A stretch of 64,000 bases of DNA. Source: Streptomyces diastatochromogenes (GTDB taxonomy: Bacteria; Actinomycetota; Actinomycetes; Streptomycetales; Streptomycetaceae). The DNA is taken from assembly GCA_026913215.1 (NCBI GenBank), contig JAPTYK010000001.1, positions 7,254,001-7,318,000 on the forward strand. The letters run 5' to 3'. A program made the position numbers and the translations under genes. Shown here in pieces: positions 38,301 to 47,326 of this stretch. Position 1 is the stretch's first letter; the number at the start of each line of letters is the position of its first letter. Below the pieces are notes generated by a model. The model worked only from the letters and a program-made list of their open reading frames with translations, made no database searches and was not told the DNA's origin.

Positions 38301-38754
38301 CGGTGCGATGGACCGCACCCTGCTGGCGGTACTGGCCATGGACGACCTGCTGGCGAGTCTGGGACTGGACGAGCGGGCCCGCCTCGCGTGGTGCCGGAAC
38401 CGGGTGAGCCCCGGACGTGCCACCGGCGACGAGTACCGGGGACGGAAAGCCGCCCTGCGCCGACTGCTCGCGGACCACGAACAGCCCCTCGCGGAAGCCG
38501 GGGGAGAGAGGACGGCCCGCATTCTGGAAGAGCGCCGCAACGCACTCGCCGCGCCGCGAGAACGCCTGGCCCGCCTGCGCCGCTCGCGGCGACTGACGAC
38601 CTCGGCGCAGGACATGTACGGGGATTTCGTCCACCTCAGTTGCAACCGTCTGCTCGGCACCGGCTGGCCGTCGGAGAACCATCTGCTGGAACTCCTCCTC
38701 CGCACCCGCAGGGCGCTGGAGTGCGCTCCGGTCGATCCGCGCGGAGAGAAGTGA
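35386..38754 (+). CDS. Full-length class I lanthipeptide dehydratase LanB, with compensated frame changes
   Basis: About 1,120 residues, ATG behind AAGGGAG. The glutamylation domain has GKMMRYLIRMSTRPTPYGMF, the R-x3-R-x-TP-GxFAG signature. The middle continues through VVGPNFGATAAGRNAARFAG. The C-terminal elimination domain (thiopeptide-type, SpaB_C) reads DWSFAKIYCPEVFAQDLLTR and DDWFFIRYADPDFHLRLRFR to DFVHLSCNRLLGTGWPSENH. Between about 37490 and 37900 the true frame is a different one (HVYLTEGDNRLLLDLDEPGQ), flanked by two indels that cancel. The enzyme glutamylates Ser/Thr using glutamyl-tRNA and eliminates to dehydro residues. A Pro-rich repeat interrupts its N-terminal part. Confidence 0.9.
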   Translation: MTRPALKGGARPVREAGAATGRYAAVDPVLLRAPVLPAETCTLLGSSAFSTAEATGSLLPDDPWIRSALVVGSGDLFHALAHPKAPARPQAPARPQVPARPKAPERPHVPEHPQASAHPEDGGARAQRLRGKMMRYLIRMSTRPTPYGMFAGVSVAKWGAATDLSIVPGHPATRTRPDMEWLLQLVFTLESALPVRRHLSYLTHPCVFERCGRFFLDEPAPGSRAAAGPRSGFSVGAGGAVRRALTEARDGVTHTDLTRVLGELPGANPEKVEALIEHLWEHTLLLTDLRPPLTVAQPARYLMDRLRDVPAARETRGHLGRLLAAMARWDGLAIERRTESYQELGDLAQAVDRAAERLTGTPVPNGSGGAGGSGAKGSPRHPAQVDLALRLGGERISRLVGEEAARAAETLLRLSPWPSGTPLLAAYRQAFEHRYGTGREVPLLELLSADFGLGPPSAFPAAGPAGGRNHLVRHRTLRDLALDALREGRTAVELTDDLMERLRTSSPDTRFPRSLDLAVFVLATCPEAVDQGDFRLVVGPNFGATAAGRNAARFAGVLGPEATAALRRLASAEAQGSGRLWAEVSYLPERLRSANVVVRPLVRSHEIAVGTTPGAPPERVVPLGELTVVVRDGRLRLRWPARDVDVLACSSHMLNSLQAPTVCRFLEDLRLQDCAQPCGFDWGPVGDFPFLPRVERGAPSCPRPMAPGSPPGLSRRGLRPHAGHLEAAVAGAPPRLPDGRGQPAAPRPGRARPGRTPPDGLRGGPGGDPAPRSPPRRLRRLAAGPPRPPCGRADRASDPAEPRGRAGRHPCPSRRRAGRHPFPHGPGPRGTTWRPADRLRPPGSDWSFAKIYCPEVFAQDLLTRDIAPFSRAAIAGGLADDWFFIRYADPDFHLRLRFRGDPENLRAGLVPHLSAWASGLMASGLCTRLSLDTYEREVDRYGGPEGIDVAEAVFAADSVTAVDLLRLDADRGGAMDRTLLAVLAMDDLLASLGLDERARLAWCRNRVSPGRATGDEYRGRKAALRRLLADHEQPLAEAGGERTARILEERRNALAAPRERLARLRRSRRLTTSAQDMYGDFVHLSCNRLLGTGWPSENHLLELLLRTRRALECAPVDPRGEK
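35632..35745 (+). repeat. Pro-rich hexapeptide tandem repeat inside LanB
   Basis: About six 18-bp units near the consensus AAAGCACCGGCCCGCCCC encode P-x-A/V-P-A/E-R/H repeats (PKAPARPQAPARPQVPARPK). The insertion sits before the conserved RYLIRMSTRPTPYG block and is absent from typical LanB proteins. Likely a flexible surface loop; copy number may vary between strains. Confidence 0.8.
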
Positions 38755-38825
38755 CGCCGAGGCCGTACGAGCACCCGGGAGGCCAACCCGGTGACGGCTT
38801 CGGCTCGGGCGATCGGGAGTGAGCC

Positions 38826-39476
38826 ATGGGCCTCATCGACATCGAACTGTTCGCGACGCTCGACCTCGTCGGGCAGGCACCCGGCGGCCCGGACGAGGAC
38901 CCCGTGGGCTTCCCGTTCGGAGGCTGGCAGGCGCCCCTGCTCGACGAGGTCGCCGGGGCGCAGATCCTGGCCGCGTACGAGGGCACGGACGCCCTCCTGC
39001 TCGGCCGGCGGACGTACGACATCTTCGCCGCCTACTGGCCGCACCAGGAGGGAGGCGAGGACGACGAGATCGCCGCGCTCTTCAACAGGGTGCCGAAGTA
39101 CGTGGCCTCGCGCGGCACGCCCGACCTCTCGTGGGCCGGGTCCTCGCAGCTCGGCCCGGACCTCGCCGACGCCGTCCGCGAGATCCGCGACCGGCACGAG
39201 CGGGTGAAGGTCGTCGGAAGCCTGGACCTCGTGCAGACCCTCCTGCGCGAGAAGCTGTTCGACCGTCTCGACCTCTGGCTGCACCCCATCGTGCTCGGCG
39301 TCGGGAAGACGGTGTTCGACACCGGCGCGGTGCCCAGCAACCTCACGCTCCTCGCCCCTCCGGCGGCCGGCCCGAAGGGCACCGTGTACCTGCGCTACGG
39401 GCTCGCCGACGGCACGCCCGCCACGGGGGACATGAGCGCACCCGACCGCGGCCTCGGAAACGGCCCGGTGTCCTGA
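38826..39476 (+). CDS. Dihydrofolate reductase / RibD C-terminal family protein
   Basis: Intact, 216 residues, ATG behind GGGAGTGAG. Family blocks: MGLIDIELFATLDLVGQAPG, YEGTDALLLGRRTYDIFAAY, VPKYVASRGTPDLSWAGSSQ, RVKVVGSLDLVQTLLREKLF and LDLWLHPIVLGVGKTVFD. The LLLGRRTYD and GS..L...L motifs form the NADPH site. True folate or riboflavin activity is unlikely for these stand-alone proteins; they are general reductases of unknown substrate. It lies 71 bp after LanB in the same direction, so it could be co-transcribed. NADPH reductases that reduce dehydro residues are known in other RiPP pathways, but a role here is speculative. Confidence 0.87.
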   Translation: MGLIDIELFATLDLVGQAPGGPDEDPVGFPFGGWQAPLLDEVAGAQILAAYEGTDALLLGRRTYDIFAAYWPHQEGGEDDEIAALFNRVPKYVASRGTPDLSWAGSSQLGPDLADAVREIRDRHERVKVVGSLDLVQTLLREKLFDRLDLWLHPIVLGVGKTVFDTGAVPSNLTLLAPPAAGPKGTVYLRYGLADGTPATGDMSAPDRGLGNGPVS

Positions 39477-39561
39477 GCCGGCCCACCCGCTGCCCCGCGA
39501 CACCGGCCCCGGGAGGCGCGGAACCCGGCCGCCCGCCGGCAGCGCGTGACGCGCCCGCCCG

Positions 39562-42500
39562 GTGGGACAATGCGAGGTGGGCTCGCACGATGGGTCGCTT
39601 CTCGTGGGCCGGGCCGCGCTGCTGACGTCCCTGTGCCGTCAGGTGGACGCGGCCGTCGCCGGCCGGGGCGGGCTGGTGCTGCTGGCGGGGAGCCGGGCAT
39701 CGGGAAGACGGCGCTCGCCGCGGAAGTCCTGGGCTACGCGCGGAGCCTCGGGGCAAAGGTGGCGTGGGGAGCTGCGAGGACGGGGGCACCGCGCCGGGTC
39801 TGTGGCCCTGGCGGCAGATCCTCCACGCGGTCACCGGACGGGCGGAGCCGCTCGGCGGGGACGACGGGACGCGGGAGCGGGCCGACGGGGAGGACGCGCG
39901 GGCGGTGCTGTTCGAGGGATCGCGGAACGGCTGCTGGAAGGCGGCGGGCCGCTGGTCCTGGTGCTGGACGACCTGCAGTGGGCGGACACCGCCTCGGTGC
40001 TGCTGCTCGGCCGTCTCGGCCGCCGGGCCGGGCACGAGGCGCTGCTCGTGGTCGGCACCTACCGGGACGTCGAGCTCGCGCCCGATCACCCGCTGCTGTC
40101 CCTGACGGACGCGGACGTGGTGGTGCTCGGCGGTCTGGCACCGGAGGAGGTGGCCGTGCTCATGGACCGGTTCGGCGCGGACGCCGGACCGGAGGCCGCC
40201 GCCGCCCTGCAACGCCGCACCGGCGGCAACCCTTCTTCGTCCAGCAGATCGCCCGGCTGCGCGCGGCGGGCGGGGACGGCGGGGCGGTGCCGGTCGCGGT
40301 CGGACAGACGGTGGCCCGGCGCCTGGCCCGGCTGCCGGACCGGACGGCCCGCCTGCTGGGCACCGCCGCGGTCCTCGGCCGCAGGTGCGGCACCGACCGT
40401 CTGGCCGGTGCCGCGACCGTACCGGCCACCGAGGTGCCGGTCCTCCTGGAGCCCGCGCTGAACGCCCGGATCGTCACCCGTGACGGCCCGGACGGATACC
40501 GGTTCGCGCACGACCTCTTCCGCGAGGAGCTGATCGCCGAGCTCGATCCGGCCCGGCGCGCCCGCACCCATCTCGCCGTCGCGCGCACCCTGGAGGACGT
40601 CGGCCGCCCCGCCGAGCTGGCCTGGCACTACGCGCAGGCGCTGCCGTTCGGCCCCGTCGGACCGGCCGTCGGCCACGCCGTACGGGCGGCCGAGAGCGCT
40701 CGCGCAGCTGGCGTACGAGGAGGCGGCCCACTGGTGGCGGCAGGCCGTACGGCTGACCGCCCCGCACGACCCCGGACGGCTCCGGCTGCGTGCCGCCCTG
40801 GCGGCGGCCGAACTGTCCGCCGGGTCGAGGGACGCGGCCGCGCGTGAGTTCGCCGAGGTCGCCGCCGAGGCGCGGGACCGGCCGGAGATGCTGGCGACCG
40901 CGGCGCTGGGCCTGCACCGGGCGGGAGTCCGCAGCGGCGACTCGCGGCGCGAAGTGGTCGGCCCGCTGGTCCGGGCGGAGGCCGCCCTGCGAGGCGGCCC
41001 CACCCCACGGTCCACACCGAGGTGCTCGCCGCGCTCGCACGGGAGTTGGCCGACGGACCGGAGCGGGACCCGGTACGGGCCCGGGAGCACGCCCGGCAGG
41101 CGGTGGACGCGGCCCGGACCGCCGGCGATCCCCGCGCGCTCGCCACCGCCCTGTTCGCCCAGCACGACGTCGAGTGGGCGCCGGGCACGGCGCGTCGGCG
41201 GCTGGCGCTCGCCGACGAGATGGTGACGGCGGCGGTCGACGCGGACGCCGCCGCCCTGGAGTTCGAGGGAGCCATGTGCCGGTTCGTGGCCCTGCTGGAA
41301 CTCGCCGACCCCACCGCCGCGACCGCGCTGCGTCAGGCGGCCGACGCGGCCGGGCGGTCCCGGCTGCCGCGCGCCCGCTACCTGGTGCGCTCGCGGGAGG
41401 CCGCCTGGGCCCTGCTCCAGGGCCGTTTCCAGGAGGGCACGCGGCTGTCCGGCGAAGCCGCCGCCCTGGCCGAGGCGATCGGCGAGCCGGACGGCGCGGG
41501 GTGGCCGCGACCCAGGGGCTCGCCGTCGCCCTGGCCCGGAGGGACCGAACGGGGTCGCGCCGGTCCTCGAGGAGTGCGGAGACGCCGGACTGCCCCCGAG
41601 TTCCTGCCGCAGGGGCGCTGCTTCGCCCACCTCGCGGCCGGCCGCCCGAGGAGGCGGCCGCCGTGCTGCGGGCACTGCCCGCGGCCGAGGAGCTGTCGCG
41701 GTTCCGGTGGCGGGTCCTGGCGGGCATGGCCTTCGACGTGGAGATCGCCGTCGCGGCCGGCGTCACCGAGGTCCGCGAGGACCGCTACCGGCGGCTGCTG
41801 CCGTACGAGCGGGAGACCGTCGTGATCGGCGGCGGCGTCGCCGTCCTCGCCCCGGTGGCGCTCTACCTGGGCCTGGCCGCGACCGGACCGGAGGCGCGGC
41901 GCACCTGGAGGACGCTCTGACGGCGGCGGACCGCCTCGGGGCCCGGCCCGTCGCCGCCCGCGCCCGGCTCGAACTCGGCCGCGTCCTGCTGGCCCGCGAT
42001 CCCGCGGGCGAGCGCGGCCGGCTCCTGCTCTCCCAGGCCCTGGCCACGGCCGAGGAACAGGGCCTGGGCTGGCTGCGCGACCGCGCCCGGACCGCACTCG
42101 CGCACGCGGACACGAGCCATGTGTTCCACCTCGACGGGCAGCTGTGGACGCTCGCCTACCGGGGCCGCACGGTGGTCCTCAAGGACGTCAAGGGACTGCA
42201 CGACCTGGCGCTGCTGCTGTCCTGCCCCGGCCGGGAGATCCCCGCGACCCGCCTGCTGACCGGCGAGGACCTGCCGTCCCCGGGAGCGACGAGGTCGCGG
42301 ACGACCGGGCGCGCGCCGCCTACCGGACCCGTCTGGACCGCCTCGACGAGGAGATCGCCGACGCCCGCGCCGGCGACGACCGCCCCGGCTCGCCCGTGCC
42401 GAGGAGGAACGCGACGAGCTGATCGCCGAGCTGCGCAGGGCGTACGGCCTCGGTGGACGACGCCGCCGCCTCGGCGACCCGGGCGAACGCGCGCGCACCA

Positions 42501-42640
42501 CGGTGACGGCCAGGATCCGCGACGCCGTGCGCCGGATCGAGCGGGAACACCCGGAACTCGGCCGGCACCTGTCGGTGACGGTCACCACCGGGCGCGCGTG
42601 CGCCTACCGGCCCGAGCAGCCGGTCCACTGGCGGCTGTGA
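39562..42640 (+). CDS. Large AAA/TPR-type transcriptional regulator, heavily frameshifted in this sequence
   Basis: About 1,020 residues over some ten frame changes (near 39690, 39770, 39920, 40235, 40700, 41005, 41500, 41650, 41890, 42285, 42400). Recognisable parts in order: LLVGRAALLTSLCRQVDAAV, Walker A GEPGIGKTALAAEVLGYARS, Walker B PLVLVLDDLQWADTASVLLL, FAHDLFREELIAELDPARRA, long helical TPR-like repeats, and a C-terminal winged-helix-like end (ARTTVTARIRDAVRRIEREH). The layout matches STAND/LuxR-type large ATPase regulators, but no LuxR helix-turn-helix is seen. Neighbours give no clear target. The density of breaks is the highest in the window and could also reflect real decay. Confidence 0.7.
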
Positions 42641-42710
42641 GCACCGGTCCCACGGATTGTGGGGGCTTCTCACGCCCATCGGTCACCAGCAACCCGAAAA
42701 GGTGATCGAG

Positions 42711-43777
42711 ATGGCACCTCTGGACACCGCCGCGGTCGACGAGGCCGTGGGCACGGTCTTCGGCGACCTCGGCGTCGACTGCACCGCTCCGCTGATCGTC
42801 CTGGGCGACCGGCTGGGGCTCTTCCGGGCCCTCGCCGGCGCGGGCCCCTGACCTCGGCGGACCTCGCCGACCGCACCGGTCTGGTCGAGCGGTACGTCCG
42901 CGAGTGGCTGCGCGGCGTCGCCGTGGCCGGCTACCTCGGCTACGACCCCGCCACGGGCCGCTTCACCCTGACCGACGCGTACGCCGCCGTCCTCGCCGAC
43001 GACGCGGCACCGACCTCCCTGATCGGCGTCTTCCCCGGCCTCCAGGCGCTGTGGGCGGACCTCGACCGGGTCGAGGGGTTCTTCCGGACCGGCGGCGGCA
43101 TGGGCTGGGGCGACCACCACCCCGCGCTCGGCGCCGCGCAGGAGCGCTTCACCCGCCCCGCGTACGAGCACGGCCTGATCGCCGAGTGGATCCCGGCCGT
43201 CGACGGCGTCGTCCCGAAGCTGGAGGCCGGGGCCACCGTCGCCGACCTCGGCTGCGGCCGGGGCCTCCTCGATCCTGATCGCCCAGCGGTGGCCGCACAC
43301 CCGCGTCATCGGCTTCGACCCGGACGACGCCTCCATCGCCCACGCCCGCTCGGCCGCCGCCAAGGCCGGGGTGGACGGCCGGGTCGCCTTCGAGGTCGCC
43401 GAGGCCGCCACGTACCCCGGCGACGGCTACGACCTGGTCACCTTCACCGACTCCCTGCACGACATGGGCGACCCCCGGGGAGCGGTCGCGCACGCCCGCG
43501 CCACCCTCGCCGACGACGGCGCCGTCCTGGTCGTCGAGCCCCTGGCCGCCGACCGCTTCGAGGACGACTTCGCCAACCCGTACGCCCGGATCGGCTACGC
43601 CGTCTCCACGCTCGTGTGCACCCCTCCTCGCTCGCCCAGCCGGGAGCGGCCGCCCTCGGCACGATGGCGGGCGAAGCCCGGCTGCGCGAGGTCCTCGCCG
43701 CGGGCGGCCTCACCCGCGTCCGGCGCGTCGCCGAGGACAGCGCCCCGTTCAACATCGTCCTGGAGGCACGGCCATGA
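42711..43777 (+). CDS. Class I SAM-dependent methyltransferase with N-terminal winged helix, frameshifted in this sequence
   Basis: About 356 residues. N-terminal helix-turn-helix-like dimer domain: LIVLGDRLGLFRALAGAGPL, then TSADLADRTGLVERYVREWL. SAM site: VPKLEAGATVADLGCGRGAS, then PHTRVIGFDPDDASIAHARS and YDLVTFTDSLHDMGDPRGAV, with the C-terminal FNIVLEARP. The DLGCGRG and GFDPD motifs bind SAM. Frame changes near 42848, 43262 and 43625. Such proteins are often annotated rRNA- or small-molecule methyltransferases; the substrate is unknown. The stop overlaps the amidase start (ATGA). Confidence 0.85.
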
Positions 43778-45222
43778 CGACCTCCTCACCACCACCGACG
43801 TCGAGCGCGTCACCGCTCTCGACGCCACCGCCCAGGCCGAGCTGGTACGCGGCGGCCGACTGAGCGCCGAGAGCTGGTCACCGCCGCGATCACCCGCATC
43901 GAGGCCCTCGACCCCCGCCTCAACGCCGTGATCACGCCGACTTTCGACCGCGCGCTCGACCAGGTGCGCGCCGGGCTCCCGAAGGACCCTTCACCGGTGT
44001 CCCGTACCTCCTCAAGGACCTCGCCACCGAGCAGGCCGGGGTGCGCTTCACCGAGGGCTCGGCCTTCCTGCGCGACCACGTCTCGCGCCAGGACCAGGAA
44101 CTCGTCCGGCGGCTGCGCGCCGCCGGGCTCGTCCTGCTCGGCAAGACGAACACCCCCGAGTTCGGCATGGCCCCCACCTGCGAGCCGCTCCTGCACGGGC
44201 CCACCCGCAACCCCTGGGACCCGACCCGCACCACCGGCGGTTCCTCGGGCGGCTCCGCCGCGGCGGTCGCCGCCCGCATGGTCCCGGCCGCGCACGCCAA
44301 CGACGCCGGCGGCTCCATCCGCTTCCCCGCCTCCTGCTGCGGCCTGTTCGGCCTCAAGCCCACCCGTGCCCGCGTGCCCCTCGGCCCGCTCTACGGCGAC
44401 GCCTTCGGCGGCTGGGCCGCCGAGCACGCCCTCACCCGCACGGTCCGTGACTCGGCCGCCCTCCTGGACGCCGTCGCGGGCCCGGAACCCGGCGATCCGT
44501 ACCCCGCCCCGCCCGCCTCCGGCCCGTTCCGCGCCGAGACGGAACGGGAGCCAGGACGCCTGCGGATCGCCCACAGCCTCCGCACCAGCGGCGGCCACCC
44601 CGTCCACCCCGACTGCGCGGCGGCGCTGCGGGACGCCGTGCGGCTGTGCGCGGACCTCGGGCACGAGCTCGTCGAAGAGGACCTGCCGGGCCTCACCGAC
44701 GAGGTGGGGGAGGCCATCGGCACCGTGTACGGCGCCGCGATGGCGTGGATCGTCGGCTACTGGACGCGCGAACTGGGCCGTGAGCCGGGGCCGGGGGAGC
44801 TGGAACCGTACACCCGCGCCTACGGGGAGTACGGCCGGCGCGTCAGCGGCGGCGACTACCTGCTGGCCGTCACCACCCTGCAGTCGTTCGCCCGCACCGT
44901 CGCCCGCTTCCTCAGCCGCCACGACGCCTTCCTCACCCCGACCCTCGCCCAACCCCCGCTTCCCCTGGGCGAGATGACCTCGACCGAGGAGGACCCCCGG
45001 CGGACCGCCCGCGCCAGTGCGCCCTTCATCGCCTTCCCCGCCGTCGTCGCCAACGTCACCGGCGCCCCGGCGATGTCCGTCCCCCTCCACTGGTCGCCGA
45101 CGGGACTGCCGATCGGGGTCCACTTCCTCGGCCGCCCCGGCGAGGAGGCCACCCTGTTCCGGCTGGCCGGCCAGCTCGAACGCGCCCGCCCCTGGGCGCA
45201 ACGGGCGCCAGGCGTCCTCTGA
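43774..45222 (+). CDS. Amidase-signature family hydrolase, frameshifted near the N-terminus
   Basis: About 483 residues. N-terminal DLLTTTDVERVTALDATAQA and LSAERLVTAAITRIEALDPR, catalytic Lys in FTGVPYLLKDLATEQAGVRF, and the Gly/Ser-rich signature TRTTGGSSGGSAAAVAARMV, then NDAGGSIRFPASCCGLFGLK with the nucleophile Ser. Full Ser-cisSer-Lys triad is visible. C-terminal part VNVTGAPAMSVPLHWSPTGL is standard. Frame changes near 43776, 43872 and 43990. Hydrolyses an amide; 6-aminohexanoate-cyclic-dimer hydrolase and aryl amidase are typical annotations. Coupled to the methyltransferase, suggesting one pathway. Confidence 0.87.
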
Positions 45223-45250
45223 GCCCGTCCCACGGGGCGGCGGCGGTCCG

Positions 45251-45931
45251 TCAGGCCGTCGCCCCGGTGCGTACGGGAAGGTCGGCCAGGCGCCATTCGA
45301 GCATGCCGTCGTCGAGGCGGACCGCCCGTCGGCCGTGGCCGGTGAGCAGGCGTACGGCCTCGTGGGCGAGGGCGCAGTACTCGCCGCGGCAGTAGACGAC
45401 CACCTCGGTCTCCTCGGGCAGCTCGCCGATCCGGTCGGCCAGCTCGGCGACGGGGATGCCGAGCGCCCCGGGATGTGCCCGGCGAGGTACTCCTCCGGCG
45501 GCCGGACGTCGAGCAGCACCACCTCGCCGGCCTCGATCCGCGCCAGCAGCTCCCCGTGGGCGATCTCGGCGGCGTCGTCCTCGCCGAGGTAGGCGTCGCG
45601 GGCGGCGGGGACGGCGGCCTGGTGGTGGTCGGCGACCTTGCGCAGCAGGACGAGGAGCCGGGCGACGTCGTCGCCGGCGAGCCGGTAGTGGATCCGTACG
45701 CCTTCCCGGCGGGTGGCGACGAAGCCGGCCTGCTTGAGGGTCTGCAGGTGCGCCGAGGCGGTCGTCAGTTTCAGCCCGGCCGCCTTCGCCAGCGCGTCCA
45801 CGGTGCGCTCGCCCTGGGCGAGCAGATCGAGCAGCTCCAGACGCTTTCCGCTGGCCAGCGCCTTGCCGCTGGCGGCGAACGCGTCGTAGAGGGCGGCCTT
45901 CGCGCCGCTGCTGGGGCATCCCGCATCGCAT
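45251..45931 (-). CDS. ArsR regulator fused to a rhodanese domain, frameshifted in this sequence
   Basis: About 226 residues. Winged helix: GKALASGKRLELLDLLAQGE, then VDALAKAAGLKLTTASAHLQ and LKQAGFVATRREGVRIHYRL. After a helical linker comes a rhodanese domain: EAGEVVLLDVRPPEEYLAGH, IPVAELADRIGELPEETEVV, and the active loop VVYCRGEYCALAHEAVRLL with Cys in CRGEYC. Frame changes right after the start and near 45470. Such fusions (BigR/SqrR-like in logic) may sense sulfane sulfur or thiol stress through Cys. Divergent from the MFS exporter, with an AT-rich palindrome between them. Confidence 0.87.
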   Translation of the reverse strand: MRCGMPQQRREGRPLRRVRRQRQGAGQRKASGAARSARPGRAHRGRAGEGGRAETDDRLGAPADPQAGRLRRHPPGRRTDPLPARRRRRRPAPRPAAQGRRPPPGRRPRRPRRLPRRGRRRRDRPRGAAGADRGRRGGAARRPAAGGVPRRAHPGALGIPVAELADRIGELPEETEVVVYCRGEYCALAHEAVRLLTGHGRRAVRLDDGMLEWRLADLPVRTGATA

Positions 45932-45944
45932 CCTCCAAATATCT

Positions 45945-45963
45945 ATGGATTACTGTAATGGAT
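45945..45963. promoter_or_regulatory. Palindrome between the ArsR-rhodanese and MFS genes
   Basis: ATTACTGTAAT at 45949-45959 is a perfect 11-bp palindrome flanked by ATGGAT direct repeats at 45945 and 45958. It lies in an AT-rich island immediately upstream of the regulator start and 97 bp upstream of the MFS ATG. A likely operator for the ArsR domain. Confidence 0.6.
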
Positions 45964-46055
45964 GTCGAGCGGTGTCGCCCGCCGCCCACGGCGAGCAGCT
46001 CGGCCAGGGCACGGAAGGCATCCGTTCGTGAAGACCACCCCTCCCGACCGCACCG

Positions 46056-47319
46056 ATGCGTGCCGCCGGACGCCCGGTGCGCCTCGGCCTGCGCGAGAAC
46101 CGGCTCCAGTTCACCCTGCTGGTCGTCGTCAACGTCTGCGTCGGCGGCCTGATCGGCCTGGAACGCACCACCGTCCCGCTCATCGGCTCCGAGACGTTCG
46201 GCCTGACCAGCGACCTGGCCGTCTTCTCCTTCATCATCGCCTTCGGCCTCACCAAGGCGTTCACCAACCTCGCCGCCGGGGCCCTGACCTCCCGCTTCCG
46301 CCGCAAGCGACTGCTCGTGACGGGCTGGCTGATCGGCGTCCCCGTCCCCTTCGCGCTCGCGTACGCGCCGTCCTGGGGCTGGATCGTCGCCGCCAACGTC
46401 CTGCTCGGCCTGAACCAGGGCCTGACCTGGTCGATGACCGTCAACATGAAGATCGACCTCGTCGGCCCCGCGCGACGCGGCCTCGCCACCGGCCTGAACG
46501 AGGCCGCCGGCTACACCGCCGTAGGCGTCACCGCCCTGCTCACCGGCTACCTCGCCACCAGCCACGGCCTGCGCCCGGTCCCCGAGCTCATCGGCGTCGT
46601 CTTCGTCGTCGCGGGCCTCGCCCTGGCCCTCGTGGTCCGCGACACCGCCGCCCACGTCGCCCTCGAACTCGCCCACCACGCCACGCCCCCGCCCACCGGC
46701 GAGGACGGGGGCCTGAGGGCCGCCTTCGTCCGCACCTCCTGGCGCGACCGCTCCCTGCGCGGCGCCAGTCAGGCCGGCCTGGTGAACAACCTCAACGACG
46801 GTCTCACCTGGGGCGTCTTCCCCTCCTGTTCACCGAGCACGGCCTCGGCCTCGCCGCCGTCGGCCTGATCAAGGGCCTGTACCCGATCCTGTGGGGCCTC
46901 GGGCAGATCCCCACCGGTCACCTCGCCGACCGCGTCGGCCGCAGACCCCTCGTCGTCACCGGCATGCTCGTCCAGTCCGCCGGGCTCCTCCTCGCCCTCG
47001 CCCTGCTCGACCGGCCCTCCTCGCCGGACTCCTGTCCGCCGTCGCCCTCGGCCTCGGCACGGCCCTGGTCTATCCGGCCCTCATCGCCTCCGTCTCCGAC
47101 CACGCCCACCCCGCCTGGCGGGCCAACGCCCTCGGCACGTACCGCTTCTGGCGCGACATCGGCTACGCCGCCGGCGCCCTCGCCGCCGGCCTCCTCGCCG
47201 ACCTGCTCGGCCTGAACGCCACCGTCCTCGCCGCCGCCCTCCTCACCGCCGCCTCCGGCCTCCTCGCCGCCCGCTGGATCACCGACCACCACCCGGACCC
47301 GGCCGAACGCGGGCGGTGA
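46056..47319 (+). CDS. MFS transporter, frameshifted in this sequence
   Basis: About 420 residues; ATG at 46056, with a GTG at 46029 as alternative if a base is missing. Twelve hydrophobic segments are expected: FTLLVVVNVCVGGLIGLERT, FSFIIAFGLTKAFTNLAAGA, WIVAANVLLGLNQGLTWSMT, GLATGLNEAAGYTAVGVTAL in the first half. After a frame change near 46828 come LGLAAVGLIKGLYPILWGLG, GHLADRVGRRPLVVTGMLVQ, and after another near 47018 the last helices. The GHLADRVGRRP loop is the MFS signature. Divergent from the ArsR-rhodanese regulator, so probably an efflux pump under its control. Confidence 0.87.
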
Positions 47320-47326
47320 CGGCCGG

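Noticed and set aside
34828..38754. A single 1,308-codon open frame suggesting a LanC-LanB fusion protein
   Set aside because: The first part is only the second half of LanC in its shifted frame. LanB has its own ATG and ribosome site at 35386, and part of the frame (37490-37900) is not the coding frame.
43810..45801. Long minus-strand frame joining the ArsR domain to sequence opposite the amidase
   Set aside because: Only its first third is the real ArsR-rhodanese protein; the rest is an open antisense frame caused by the frame change near 45470.
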